From: Pseudodesulfovibrio portus
GTDB lineage: Bacteria > Desulfobacterota > Desulfovibrionia > Desulfovibrionales > Desulfovibrionaceae
DNA: 64,000 bases
Direction: 5' to 3'
Assembly: GCF_026000375.1 (NCBI RefSeq)
Contig: NZ_AP026708.1
Location: 2,110,501 to 2,174,500 of the forward strand
The notes under the pieces were generated by a model, which worked only from the letters and a program-made list of their open reading frames with translations, ran no database searches and was not told where the DNA came from. Made by a program: the position numbers and the translations under genes. Positions 8,233 through 16,157 of the stretch are shown here, piece by piece (positions within the stretch are counted from its first letter, which is position 1; each line of letters opens with the position of its first letter).

Positions 8233-9192
8233 ATGCGCATCCTCATGTTCGCCATCAATGATCCCGCCGGGACGGCCATCCAGTTCTGCAAGGCCATTCG
8301 GAACCACTCCCCCCATTCCGCACGCCTGGTCACCCTGGAGACGCGCTACACCCACGGCTGGGAAAAGGACATCCACGTGCCGGACATCGGTCCGGACGGC
8401 CTGGAGGAGCTGCGCATGCTCATGCAGGAGGCGGATATTTTCCACTTCCACATGACCTGCGACGAGCGTCAGTCCTTCGGCGGCCTGATCCCCGCCGACT
8501 TCATCAAGGGCAAGGGCATAGTCCACCACCACCACGGCCACCACGATTTTCGCTCCGACCCGGAGTCCTTCCGCCGCAAGTATGAACAGCTCGACCGCAG
8601 GAACCTGCTGGTGTCCACCCCGGACCTCATGCACCTGCTGCCCGAGGCGCGCTGGCAGCCGAACCTGGTGCCCATAGACGAGCCGCTGTTCATGCCGCTG
8701 TGGGGCCGGTTCGACGACCCCGGCCAGCTCAAGGTCTGCCATTCGCCCACCCGCAAGGACCTCAAGAACACCGACGACTTTCTGGCCGCCGTCAAAGAGA
8801 TCAACAAGCGCAAGGTCCATATTTCCGTGGACCTCATCGACGACGTGCCCAACAGCGAGTGCCTGGCCCGCAAGCGGCGGTGTCACGTGCTGTTCGACCA
8901 CATGCAGGGCTACTACGGCGTGTCCAGCCTGGAGGGGCTCTCGCAGGGCGTGGCCGTCATCGCGGGACTCGACGAGTGGAACCGGGACAGGGTGTCCGAG
9001 TTCGCGGGCACGGGCGACCTGCCGTGGCTGGCGGCCCGGGACCGGGCCGGGCTGACGTCCCTGCTGCGTGACCTGGTCAATGACCGCGAACAGTGCCGGG
9101 CCGCGGGCGAAAGGGGCCGCCGGTTCATGGAAGACCACTGGTCCGACGGCCGCGTGGCCGCTCACCTGACGGAGTTTTATGCATCCATCTGA
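8233..9192 (+). CDS. glycosyltransferase, GT4-like
   Basis: A 319-residue protein with a two-domain glycosyltransferase-B outline. The N-terminal half contains an HFHMTCDERQSF segment and a histidine-rich stretch (HHHHGHHDF). The C-terminal half contains GVSSLEGLSQGVAVIAG, with the Glu typical of the retaining GT4 donor site. It has no signal peptide. The start follows GGGAGAGGTT. It is the last gene of the cheD-budA-Hpt run. The sugar and acceptor are unknown; a role in surface polysaccharide or protein glycosylation is an inference. Confidence 0.8.
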   Translation: MRILMFAINDPAGTAIQFCKAIRNHSPHSARLVTLETRYTHGWEKDIHVPDIGPDGLEELRMLMQEADIFHFHMTCDERQSFGGLIPADFIKGKGIVHHHHGHHDFRSDPESFRRKYEQLDRRNLLVSTPDLMHLLPEARWQPNLVPIDEPLFMPLWGRFDDPGQLKVCHSPTRKDLKNTDDFLAAVKEINKRKVHISVDLIDDVPNSECLARKRRCHVLFDHMQGYYGVSSLEGLSQGVAVIAGLDEWNRDRVSEFAGTGDLPWLAARDRAGLTSLLRDLVNDREQCRAAGERGRRFMEDHWSDGRVAAHLTEFYASI

Positions 9193-9268
9193 TGCTCCGG
9201 TCCGGGCCTTTGCCATTTTGGGCCGTTTCCAGTATATCTCTCACACTGAAATTCAACGAGGGTGAGCA

Positions 9269-9994
9269 ATGTCGCGAACATTCGGGCAATGGTTCCGCTT
9301 CCTTGGTGCGTGCGTGGCCGTAGGATTCCTGGTTTCCACCATGTACGCGTCCCTGGGCGCGACCAGGGGGGGCGAGGCCGGGGATGACGTACGCAACGAG
9401 GTGCGCATGGAGGTGGACTTCACGGTCCTGCCCGTAGTCCTGCCCGACGGCAGCGAGACGGTCCCGCCCATGGACCCGGACGCCATTGACGGCGAATCGA
9501 CCCTGCCGCCCGAATCGACCGTTCCCCAACAGGCTGTGGCGGAACCCCCGAAACCGGCTCCCGTGGCCGAACCTTCTCCTACCCCCGCACCGGCCCCTGC
9601 AACTGCTCCCGCGCCCGAACCTGCACCTGCACCTGCACCTGCTCCCGCTCCCGCGCCCGTGGCCAAGACCGGCCCCGGCACCATCAGGAGCGTCAGCCTG
9701 GACGAAAGCGCCGACGGCTTCACCATAACGGTCCGGGCGGACAGGGAGGTGGGCGACACGTCATACATGAACCTGGACAACCCCCGGCGGCTGGTCATCG
9801 ACCTGCGCGCGGGGTGGAAGCTGGCCACCGGGAACGTGGTCCGCTCCAAGGGCGTGGTCAAACACATCGTCATCGGCGAGCATCCGGACCGGCTGAGGAT
9901 GGTGGTTCATTTCAATACAGCCCCGAAAGGCCGGTTGACCCCTTCCTTCTCCCGAACCGGGACGGCTCTGAAGATCAGGGTCGAATCCCCTTGA
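9269..9994 (+). CDS. AMIN domain protein with Pro/Ala-rich linker
   Basis: A 241-residue exported or membrane-anchored protein. An N-terminal hydrophobic segment (residues about 10-30) is followed by an acidic region, then a linker at about residues 95-130 made of repeated Ala-Pro units, then a C-terminal AMIN domain (about 135-241) with YMNLDNPRRLVIDLRAG and HPDRLRMVVHFN. AMIN domains bind peptidoglycan and localise amidases or secretin proteins. No catalytic domain is present, so it may be an envelope tethering protein. The repeats are encoded by a simple codon array at about 9575-9660. Confidence 0.82.
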   Translation: MSRTFGQWFRFLGACVAVGFLVSTMYASLGATRGGEAGDDVRNEVRMEVDFTVLPVVLPDGSETVPPMDPDAIDGESTLPPESTVPQQAVAEPPKPAPVAEPSPTPAPAPATAPAPEPAPAPAPAPAPAPVAKTGPGTIRSVSLDESADGFTITVRADREVGDTSYMNLDNPRRLVIDLRAGWKLATGNVVRSKGVVKHIVIGEHPDRLRMVVHFNTAPKGRLTPSFSRTGTALKIRVESP

Positions 9995-10110
9995 CGCCGC
10001 AGCCACTGTCACGCAAATGTAACAAACGGGTCATTCGAACGTAACCGCCCGGAGGTAGTCGTGTTTGGTCGCGTGCCGCGCGGCATATTTTTTTGTCATG
10101 GAGAAACACA

Positions 10111-10872
10111 ATGACGACCGCCATCAAGGTGGCTTCCACCAACCTTGATTTTTACTACGGTGATTTCAAGGCCCTGGAAGACATCAGCCTCGAATTCGAG
10201 CTGAACCGCGTGACTGCCCTCATCGGGCCGTCCGGTTGCGGCAAGTCCACGTATCTGCGGTGCATCAACCGCATGAACGACCTCATCCCGGGCACCAAGG
10301 TGCAGGGAAAGATGGTCCTGGACGGTGAGGACATCTATGCCTCGGGTATCGACGTGGTCAGCCTGCGTCGCCGCATCGGCATGGTCTTCCAGAAGCCCAA
10401 CCCCTTCCCCAAGACCATTTTCGAGAACGTGGCCTACGGGTTGCGCGTGAACGGCGTGAAGGACAAGCAGTTCATGGAGCAGAAGGTGGAGGAGTCCCTG
10501 CTCGGCGCCGCCCTGTGGGACGAGGTCAAGGACCGGCTGCATACCTCCGCCCTGGGGTTGTCCGGCGGCCAGCAGCAGCGGCTGTGCATCGCCCGCGCCC
10601 TTGCCGTGGAGCCCGAGGTCCTGCTCATGGACGAGCCCGCGTCCGCCCTGGACCCCATCGCCACCCAGAAGATCGAGGATCTGATTCACGAGTTGAAGAA
10701 GGAATTTACCATTATCATCGTCACCCACTCCATGCAGCAGGCCGCCCGCGTGTCCGATCGCACCGCGTTCTTCTACATGGGCAAGCTCGTTGAGGTCGAC
10801 GACACCAAGACCATGTTCACCAACCCGGCCAACAAGCAGACCGAGGACTACATCACCGGTCGGTTCGGCTAG
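10111..10872 (+). CDS. pstB: phosphate ABC transporter ATPase PstB
   Basis: A 253-residue ATP-binding subunit of the high-affinity phosphate importer. Walker A is GPSGCGKST, the signature is [15 protein letters not shown] and Walker B is [13 protein letters not shown], all with PstB-specific context (the [18 protein letters not shown] block). The ATG at 10111 follows GGAGAAACACA; an in-frame TTG at 10093 is less likely. The permease and binding-protein genes pstS, pstC and pstA are not upstream here, where an AMIN protein gene lies instead. phoU follows after 21 bases. Confidence 0.95.
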   Translation: MTTAIKVASTNLDFYYGDFKALEDISLEFELNRVTALIGPSGCGKSTYLRCINRMNDLIPGTKVQGKMVLDGEDIYASGIDVVSLRRRIGMVFQKPNPFPKTIFENVAYGLRVNGVKDKQFMEQKVEESLLGAALWDEVKDRLHTSALGLSGGQQQRLCIARALAVEPEVLLMDEPASALDPIATQKIEDLIHELKKEFTIIIVTHSMQQAARVSDRTAFFYMGKLVEVDDTKTMFTNPANKQTEDYITGRFG

Positions 10873-10893
10873 GCCGGGACAGAGGACAACCAT

Positions 10894-11559
10894 ATGGAAC
10901 AGAGAGCACATTTTTCCAAGAAACTCGAGGACCTCAAGGTCATGGTCCTGCGCATGGCCGCGCTGAGCGAGTCCGCCGTGCACAAGGCCATCAAGGCGTA
11001 CCTGGAGAACGACTCCGATCTGGCCGAGTCCGTCATCGTGGGCGACGACGTCATCAACGAGATGGAGGACGAGATCGACAACTTCAGCCTGGAGCTGCTC
11101 GCCCTCGACCAACCCATGGCCGTGGACCTGCGCACCATCGTCGGCGCCCAGCGCATCGTCGTGAACCTGGAGCGCCTCGGCGACGAGGCCGTCAACCTGG
11201 CGCACCGGGCGCTCTTCCTGTCCACCCGGCCGCCCATGCCGCACAACCCCAAGATGGAGAGCCTGGCAGTCACCGTCAAGACCATGCTGTCCGACGCCCT
11301 CAAGGCCTACGTGGACGACGACGTTTCCCTTGCCGGGCAGGTCTGCCGCATGGACGACAAGGCCGACGACCTGAATATCGCCATCCTGCGCCAGATGGTC
11401 AGCGAGATGGTTACCGAGTCGCGCATCGTGGAACGGGGCGTGCACACCATCATCGGGGCCCGCCACCTGGAACGTATCGGCGACCTGGCCACCAACGTGT
11501 CCGAGTCGGTCGTTTTTGTGGTGGAGGGCACATCCCTGAAGCACAAATGCAAGGGGTAG
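10894..11559 (+). CDS. phoU: phosphate signalling protein PhoU
   Basis: A 221-residue PhoU protein with two repeats of a three-helix bundle, each holding the metal-binding E/DxxxD pattern (for example NEMEDEIDNFSLELL and CRMDDKADDLNIAIL). PhoU links the Pst importer to the PhoR kinase and keeps the Pho regulon off when phosphate is plentiful. It is co-transcribed with pstB and followed within 2 bases of its stop by a strong nested terminator. No phoR/phoB genes are in the window. Confidence 0.94.
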   Translation: MEQRAHFSKKLEDLKVMVLRMAALSESAVHKAIKAYLENDSDLAESVIVGDDVINEMEDEIDNFSLELLALDQPMAVDLRTIVGAQRIVVNLERLGDEAVNLAHRALFLSTRPPMPHNPKMESLAVTVKTMLSDALKAYVDDDVSLAGQVCRMDDKADDLNIAILRQMVSEMVTESRIVERGVHTIIGARHLERIGDLATNVSESVVFVVEGTSLKHKCKG

Positions 11560-11560
11560 T

Positions 11561-11628
11561 CCCCGGACAAACGAAATCAAGCCCCGTCCGGCGTTGCCGG
11601 GCGGGGCTTTTCTTTCGTTTGTCCGGGG
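11561..11628. terminator. nested bidirectional terminator after phoU
   Basis: An inner GC stem (11581-11607, GCCCCG against CGGGGC with a CCGG/CCGG continuation) is followed by TTTTCTTTCG on the plus strand. Around it are perfect 16-base outer arms, CCCCGGACAAACGAAA at 11561-11576 and its complement at 11613-11628. It sits between convergent phoU and an Hpt gene. Confidence 0.85.
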
Positions 11629-11636
11629 GAGTGCCG

Positions 11637-11759
11637 GCTTCCGATAGCGGGCCATCCGCACATTTTCCCGGGCTTGCCGCTGTCCTCGCCGTACGGGTGT
11701 ACGGCTGTGGTACGGCTGCGCCCGAGAAAATGCACATCTGACCCACTCTCGAAAGCCTC
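11637..11759. repeat. dispersed palindromic element, family B copy 1
   Basis: Begins GCTTCCGATAGCGGGCCATC and ends with GCCCGAGAAAATGCACATC followed by TGACCCACTCTCGAAAGCCTC. The two ends are imperfect inverted repeats of about 35 bases, with an inner hairpin (CCGTAC against GTACGG). Copy 2 at 45731-45908 and a shortened copy 3 at 55730-55774 share the ends. No reading frame is present. The rest of the gap to 11923 is GC-rich DNA with a small GGCGAAG-type inverted repeat and no gene. Confidence 0.75.
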
Positions 11760-11923
11760 TGGTCACCGGGGGGAAGAGGGCGAAGGGCCGCTTCGCTTCT
11801 TCGCCAGGAGAGGCGGGGAGCCGCTGTTGGGTGCGTGCCGCACCCAAGTCGCTTCAGGGAAAGAAGAGGCGAGGGGGCGCTACGCTTCCCTCGCGGGGAG
11901 AGGTAGAAAGGCGGGAGGGGGAA

Positions 11924-12292
11924 TTATTTGGGGAGGGCGGCTATGGCCTGGGACAAGGAGGCGATTTCCTGGTTGAGGGCTTGGGCCAGTCGGGGGCAGT
12001 CGGTGGGGGTACGGGTGGTAGCGTGATGTTCAAGGGCTTCGGCGGTTTGGCGGACGGATTGGGCGCCGATGGAGGCGGCCACGCTCTTGATGGTATGGGC
12101 GTGGCGGTGGACGTCGCCGAGGGTGTCGGACTTGATGTCCTGGCGCATCAATTCGAATTTCTCGCGAATCTCGATCATGGCCTGGGGCACCAGGACCATG
12201 ATCTCCGAGCGGGTCAGTTCAAGGAATTCGCAGGCCCCGTCCAGGTCGAGCACGGGCAGGCTCCCGGTCGGGGCGGTATGGTCGCGGGACAT
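11924..12292 (-). CDS. Hpt phosphotransfer domain protein
   Basis: A 122-residue stand-alone Hpt protein. The likely phosphorylated residue is His66 in HAHTIKSVAASIGA. The start at 12292 is chosen because GGAGG precedes it by about 6 bases and because the longer in-frame extension would run into the regulator gene upstream. It is unrelated in detail to the other Hpt gene at 7921. No kinase or receiver gene is adjacent. It lies 80 bases downstream of the HxlR-type regulator on the same strand, so co-transcription is possible. Confidence 0.82.
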   Translation of the reverse strand: MSRDHTAPTGSLPVLDLDGACEFLELTRSEIMVLVPQAMIEIREKFELMRQDIKSDTLGDVHRHAHTIKSVAASIGAQSVRQTAEALEHHATTRTPTDCPRLAQALNQEIASLSQAIAALPK

Positions 12293-12372
12293 GGCAAACC
12301 TCCGTATGGATGCCGACAATACATCACTCGCCCGTTTGATGGAAGAATTTTGCACATTTTTCGTGCATGTCG

Positions 12373-12747
12373 TCACACGGCGGCGGCTGGCACGTTTTCG
12401 GCGTGCCAGTCCTCGTACTTGCGGCCCCAGTCGCAGAGGTTTTCGATGACCGGCATGATGCTTTGCCCCAGCCCGGTCAGGGAATACTCGACCTTGGGCG
12501 GCACTTGGGGGTATACTTCACGATGCACGATGCCGTCCGCTTCCAGCTCCCTGAGCTGCTGGGTCAGCATCTTCTGGGTGATGTTGGGGATGGACCGCTT
12601 CACCGCGCTGAACCGCAGGGTCCCGTCGTTGCCCAGCCGGTGGATGATGATCGGCTTCCACTTGCCGCCGATGACCTGCAGCGTCAGTTCCACGCTGCAA
12701 TAATACTTCTTGTTTCCACAGAACTTCAGGCTGCAGTCTCCGCCCAT
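12373..12747 (-). CDS. HxlR family transcriptional regulator
   Basis: A 124-residue winged helix regulator of the HxlR family. The family block [15 protein letters not shown] follows an N-terminal cysteine (YYCSVEL), and the recognition region [21 protein letters not shown] and wing [10 protein letters not shown] are clear. Cysteine-based redox or thiol-reactive sensing is known for several HxlR/DUF24 proteins, and this one has cysteines at about residues 5, 10 and 17. It is divergent from the nitroreductase-flavodoxin pair and is the obvious candidate to control it. Confidence 0.92.
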   Translation of the reverse strand: MGGDCSLKFCGNKKYYCSVELTLQVIGGKWKPIIIHRLGNDGTLRFSAVKRSIPNITQKMLTQQLRELEADGIVHREVYPQVPPKVEYSLTGLGQSIMPVIENLCDWGRKYEDWHAENVPAAAV

Positions 12748-12916
12748 TCCTCACTCCTCGCCGGTTCGTCGTCCGCTTGGGCGGCCCGGAAATGACAGTA
12801 TCTTTTTGGTAACTATAGAACTTGAAAGTGCGTACTTGATCTTTTGCAACCATTAGCAGAAAAGAGGATCGAGGTAAACAACTCCCCGGGGAACCGGAAA
12901 GCAAGGAGAGATGCAT

Positions 12917-13426
12917 ATGGAAATCATGGAAGCCCTGCGCACCCGGCGCAGCATCCGCAAATTCGAGGACCGGCCCGTGCCCGGGGAGATGATCCGCGAC
13001 ATCCTGGACGCGGCCATGATGGCCCCCAGCGCGGGCAATGCCCAGCCCTGGCAGTTCGTGGTGGTGGACGACCGCGCCGTGCTGGACCGCGTGGCGAACA
13101 TCCACCCGTACGTCAAGATGGTTCTCCAGGCCCCGCTGGGAATCCTGGTCTGCGGCGACCTGTCCAAGGAGAAGTACCCGGGGTATTGGGTGCAGGACTG
13201 CGCCGCAGCCATGGAGAATCTGCTCCTGGCCGCCCACGGCCTCGGCCTGGGCGGGGTCTGGACCGGCATCTATCCCATGGAGGATCGGGTAGCCGCCTTC
13301 AGGAAGCTGCTCAAGCTGCCCGAACACGTCGTCCCGCTCGGTTTTGCGCCCCTGGGCTGGCCCGCGCAGGCCCCCAGGTCCGAGAGCCGGTATCTGGAAG
13401 AACGCATTCACCACAACACCTATTAG
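12917..13426 (+). CDS. nitroreductase family protein
   Basis: A 169-residue FMN-dependent nitroreductase-fold oxidoreductase. The N-terminal block EIMEALRTRRSIRKFEDRP, MMAPSAGNAQPWQFVVV and C-terminal GGVWTGIYP are family signatures. The second ATG (12917) is chosen over that at 12911 because AGGAG lies 8 bases before it rather than 2. It heads a two-gene unit with a flavodoxin-like protein and is divergent from the HxlR regulator. The physiological substrate is unknown; quinones, nitro compounds or flavins are possibilities. Confidence 0.9.
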   Translation: MEIMEALRTRRSIRKFEDRPVPGEMIRDILDAAMMAPSAGNAQPWQFVVVDDRAVLDRVANIHPYVKMVLQAPLGILVCGDLSKEKYPGYWVQDCAAAMENLLLAAHGLGLGGVWTGIYPMEDRVAAFRKLLKLPEHVVPLGFAPLGWPAQAPRSESRYLEERIHHNTY

Positions 13427-13435
13427 GAGAATTCC

Positions 13436-14008
13436 ATGAAAGTAGTCGCATTCAACGGTTCCGCCCGCAAGGGCGGCAACACCGCCGAGATGATCAACAA
13501 GGTCCTGGCCGAATTGGAGGCCGAGGGGATCGAGACCGAACTGGTGGAACTGGGCGGCAAGAAGATGCACGGCTGCATCGCCTGCTACAAGTGCGCGGAG
13601 AACAAGGACCGCCGCTGCGCCGTGGACAATGATTTCGTCAACGAGTGTATCGCCAAGATGGACGAGGCGGACGGCATCATTCTCGGCTCGCCCACCTATT
13701 TCGCCACCATCTCCACCGAGATGTCCGCGCTCATCGACCGCGTCGGCATGGTCGGCCTGGTCAACGACTCCATGTACGCGCGCAAGGTCGGCGCGGGCGT
13801 GGTCGCAGCCCGCCGGGGCGGCGCCATCCAGGTCTTCAACACCCTGAACGCATTCTTCTTCATCAATCAGATGGTCGTGCCCGGCTCCCGCTACTGGAAC
13901 ATGGGATTCGGCCGCGAAAAGGGCGAGGTCCTGAACGACGCGGAAGGCATGGAGACCATGTCCGTCCTCGGCAAGAACATGGCCTGGCTGATGAAAAAAC
14001 TCGCCTAG
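13436..14008 (+). CDS. flavodoxin-fold NADPH-dependent FMN reductase-like protein
   Basis: A 190-residue flavoprotein. FNGSARKGGNTAEMI is the FMN phosphate loop and GSPTYFATISTEMSALIDR the second flavin-binding loop. A cysteine cluster, GCIACYKCAENKDRRCAVD, lies near residues 45-62 and resembles the iron-sulfur site of Isf-type iron-sulfur flavoproteins, so an Fe-S centre is likely. It begins 9 bases after the nitroreductase with an AGGAG site. The pair probably forms an electron-transfer or detoxification module under the divergent HxlR regulator. Confidence 0.88.
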   Translation: MKVVAFNGSARKGGNTAEMINKVLAELEAEGIETELVELGGKKMHGCIACYKCAENKDRRCAVDNDFVNECIAKMDEADGIILGSPTYFATISTEMSALIDRVGMVGLVNDSMYARKVGAGVVAARRGGAIQVFNTLNAFFFINQMVVPGSRYWNMGFGREKGEVLNDAEGMETMSVLGKNMAWLMKKLA

Positions 14009-14016
14009 CCGGGGAT

Positions 14017-14085
14017 GCCTCCGGCGGCCAGGGGGGAAACTTTTGGAAAAGTTTCCCCCCTGGACCCCCCTTCCAAACTTTTTGG
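14017..14085 (+). repeat. dispersed palindromic element, family A copy 1
   Basis: Core GCCTCCGGCGGCC (14017-14029), then a perfect 15-base stem (14030-14044 against 14047-14061), then GGACCCCCC and CCAAACTTTTTGGG. A small tail hairpin TCGCC/GGCGA follows to about 14100. It lies 8 bases past the flavodoxin stop and is oriented with that gene. The stem followed by a T tract suggests terminator activity. Confidence 0.85.
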
Positions 14086-14148
14086 GTCGCCTGTCGGCGA
14101 GGGGCGTGCGGGGCGAGAGAGCGCCTTGGTTTGGGCCGCACGGAAAGT

Positions 14149-14212
14149 CCCGAAGTCTTCACGCAAAGTTGCCAGCGGTGCGCCGCTGGCAACTTTGCGT
14201 AAATCCTTCGGG
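14149..14212. repeat. long perfect palindrome between two family A elements
   Basis: An 18-base perfect stem (ACGCAAAGTTGCCAGCGG at 14161-14178 and its complement at 14183-14200) has a 4-base loop. Outer arms CCCGAAG (14149-14155) and CTTCGGG (14206-14212) extend it. It lies midway between the head-to-head family A copies in a 447-base gap with no gene. Confidence 0.8.
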
Positions 14213-14332
14213 ACGGTGCCTACGCCACAATCCCCGTCTTTCGTCATTGGAAATAACGTGTAGTGGCGTGTCGAAACGGCGTGAGGAAAGAGGCACATCT
14301 GCCCTTAACCGAAAACCGCGCGGATGCGCCTA

Positions 14333-14435
14333 CAAAAAGTTTGGGAAGGAAGAGGGGATGGGGGTCCGGGGGAAGGGGAGAGGGAAGCCTTTTGCCAAAA
14401 GGTTTCCCTCTCCCCTTCCCCCGGCCGCCGGAGGC
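14333..14435 (-). repeat. dispersed palindromic element, family A copy 2
   Basis: Reads on the minus strand from GCCTCCGGCGGCC (14435-14423) into a stem of more than 20 bases (from about 14422 to 14366), then GGACCCCCATCCCC and CCCAAACTTTTTGTAGGCGC. A small GCGCGGATGCGC hairpin tail lies at 14318-14330. It begins 21 bases past the stop of the small minus-strand gene at 14456. Confidence 0.85.
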
Positions 14436-14455
14436 GGTAGACCGCTTCGTCCCGG

Positions 14456-14695
14456 CTAGCTGGTGACGTCTTCGAACTTGTCGGCGATGACGGCGGCGTC
14501 GGCGGGGTTGGCTTCGAGTTCGAGTTCCTTGGACTTGCCGTGGCAGCGGAAGCCTTCGGGCCCGAGGGAGACGTAGCCTGCGGACAGGGCCGTGGTGTAG
14601 GGCATCTGCTCGCGCATCTCGTCGAAGTTGATGCGATTGGGGAATATGACGGGAACCGGCGCGCCGGAAAAGTCTTCGAACATGATGTATTTCAT
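14456..14695 (-). CDS. small protein of unknown function
   Basis: A 79-residue acidic soluble protein with no recognised domain. It begins MKYIMFEDFSGAPVPVIFPN and contains a single Cys in EGFRCHGKSKELELEANP. An AAGGAG site lies at good spacing before the ATG, and codon use looks like its neighbours, so it is very likely expressed. It is divergent from the GT9 glycosyltransferase gene and is followed by a family A palindromic element. No function is proposed. Confidence 0.75.
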   Translation of the reverse strand: MKYIMFEDFSGAPVPVIFPNRINFDEMREQMPYTTALSAGYVSLGPEGFRCHGKSKELELEANPADAAVIADKFEDVTS

Positions 14696-14785
14696 GGTGT
14701 CTCCTTTGGTGCGGACAGGTTACCGGCATGCGGCGATGAGATCAACCGTTGCCTGAACATCCCAGACAGGATACATCTGATTCCG

Positions 14786-15823
14786 ATGCAGGAATACACA
14801 AAAATAGGTGTCTGGCAGACCGCCTTCCTTGGCGACGCCGTGTTGACCCTGCCCCTTTTGCGGGCGCTCAAGGATCGGTTCCCCGGTGCCGAAATCGACT
14901 TTTTCGTGCGCAGCGGCGTGGAGCCGGTGTTCGAAGGGCAGCCGGAGATCACGCGGGTGCGTCCCTTTGCCAAGCGCGGCAAGCAGAAATCCCTGAACGC
15001 GGCGGTGCGCCTCGGCTGGGAGATCGGTCGCGAGGGGTTCGACCTGTGGATATCCGCGCACGCCAGCCTGCGGTCGGCCTTTGTTTCCGGAGCCACCGGC
15101 ATCACCCGGCGCATCGGGTATTCCCATCCGTGGTACAACCGGTTCGCCTACACCGAGACGGTGGACCGGCGGTTCGACGAGCTTGCCGAGATCGAGCGGC
15201 TCATGGAGCTGGTCCGTCCGCTGGGCATTGAAGGCCCGGCCCCCCGGGCGAAGCTGGTTCTGGCAGACCAGGCCACCGAGGCGGCGGATGCGTTTTGGGC
15301 GGAGGCGGGCTTTTCCGGCCCGGTGCTCGGCATCCACCCGGGTTCCACATGGCCCACCAAGTGCTGGCCTGTGGAGTATTTCAGCGACATCGTGCGCAGG
15401 GCGGTGGAGTCCGGCGCGCACGTTCTGGTCTTTGCCGGACCGGGCGAGGAGGGCGTGGCGCAGCAGGTTGTCGACGGCGCTTTGGCCGACCCGTCGCGGG
15501 TCATCAATCTTGCGGGCAGGCTCTCCCTGCCGGAACTGGCCGCCTATCTCGGCCGGCTCGACGGATACCTGACCAACGACTCCGGCCCCATGCATCTGGC
15601 CTGGACACAGGACGTGCCCCTAGTGGCCCTGTTCGGCCCCACTGTGGAGAAGCTCGGGTTTTTCCCGCGCGGCGTGCACTCCACGGTCCTGGAAGCCGAT
15701 GTCTCCTGCCGTCCCTGCGGCCTGCACGGCCCCAGGAAGTGTCCCGAGGGCCATTTCCGCTGCATGAAGGAACTCACGCCGGATCGGGTGTGGGAAGCTC
15801 TCAAGGCCAAGCTCGGACTGTAG
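14786..15823 (+). CDS. glycosyltransferase family 9 (heptosyltransferase-like)
   Basis: A 345-residue GT9 protein, the family of ADP-heptose:LPS heptosyltransferases. It begins KIGVWQTAFLGDAVLTLPLLRALKDRFP, and the C-terminal domain has LGIHPGSTWPTKCWPVEYF and the donor-site block YLTNDSGPMHLAW. The cysteine-rich end (SCRPCGLHGPRKCPEGHFRCM) is typical of many family members. The start is chosen at the ATG that gives the usual family N-terminus; its ribosome site is weak. A role in lipopolysaccharide core assembly is likely. The acceptor is unknown and no other LPS gene adjoins. Confidence 0.88.
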   Translation: MQEYTKIGVWQTAFLGDAVLTLPLLRALKDRFPGAEIDFFVRSGVEPVFEGQPEITRVRPFAKRGKQKSLNAAVRLGWEIGREGFDLWISAHASLRSAFVSGATGITRRIGYSHPWYNRFAYTETVDRRFDELAEIERLMELVRPLGIEGPAPRAKLVLADQATEAADAFWAEAGFSGPVLGIHPGSTWPTKCWPVEYFSDIVRRAVESGAHVLVFAGPGEEGVAQQVVDGALADPSRVINLAGRLSLPELAAYLGRLDGYLTNDSGPMHLAWTQDVPLVALFGPTVEKLGFFPRGVHSTVLEADVSCRPCGLHGPRKCPEGHFRCMKELTPDRVWEALKAKLGL

Positions 15824-15893
15824 CTTCCATCCGTCTTTTCCCGACCACACGTTTGCGCTGGATTGAGGTATGCATATACCCTGAGGAGGCGCT

Positions 15894-16100
15894 GTGCCCT
15901 TTATTTATCCCGCATTGCAATCCGTTGCCGCCCTGATTGCCCTGCATATGGCCCGGCTGGGCTTCTCACGATTCCGAAACCGACACATGGGGTCTCCTCT
16001 CCTGGTTTCAACTGGAAAGGCTCCGTACGCCTCTGCACCATGGTCATGGCCGTATGGTTCATGGGGCTGCCCTACAACGGTTTGGGAGCCGGAAAAGTAA
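15894..16100 (+). CDS. possible small protein
   Basis: A GTG-start frame of 68 codons, preceded by GAGGAGG at 4-base spacing. The product has a weakly hydrophobic N-terminus (FIYPALQSVAALIALHMA) and a Trp/Pro-rich end, with no recognised domain. It ends at the base of the atp terminator. It lies in a 334-base gap between the GT9 gene and the atp operon in which I see nothing else apart from that terminator. The ribosome site is the only strong support, so it may be spurious. Confidence 0.3.
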   Translation: MPFIYPALQSVAALIALHMARLGFSRFRNRHMGSPLLVSTGKAPYASAPWSWPYGSWGCPTTVWEPEK

Positions 16101-16130
16101 AAAGGGCGGTCCCGTTTGGGACCGCCCTTT
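16101..16130. terminator. bidirectional terminator at the end of the atp operon
   Basis: A perfect 13-base stem, AAAGGGCGGTCCC (16101-16113) and its complement (16118-16130), with a 4-base loop. On the minus strand it is followed by TTTTTACTTTT, 27 bases past the atpC stop. The plus strand side ends TTTTATTTG. Confidence 0.9.
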
Positions 16131-16157
16131 TATTTGTAGGGTGAGGATCAGGTCTGG

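Noticed and set aside
9575-9660. Repeat array considered as a CRISPR or minisatellite
   Set aside because: It is a short in-frame run coding Ala-Pro in the AMIN protein linker, without spacers.
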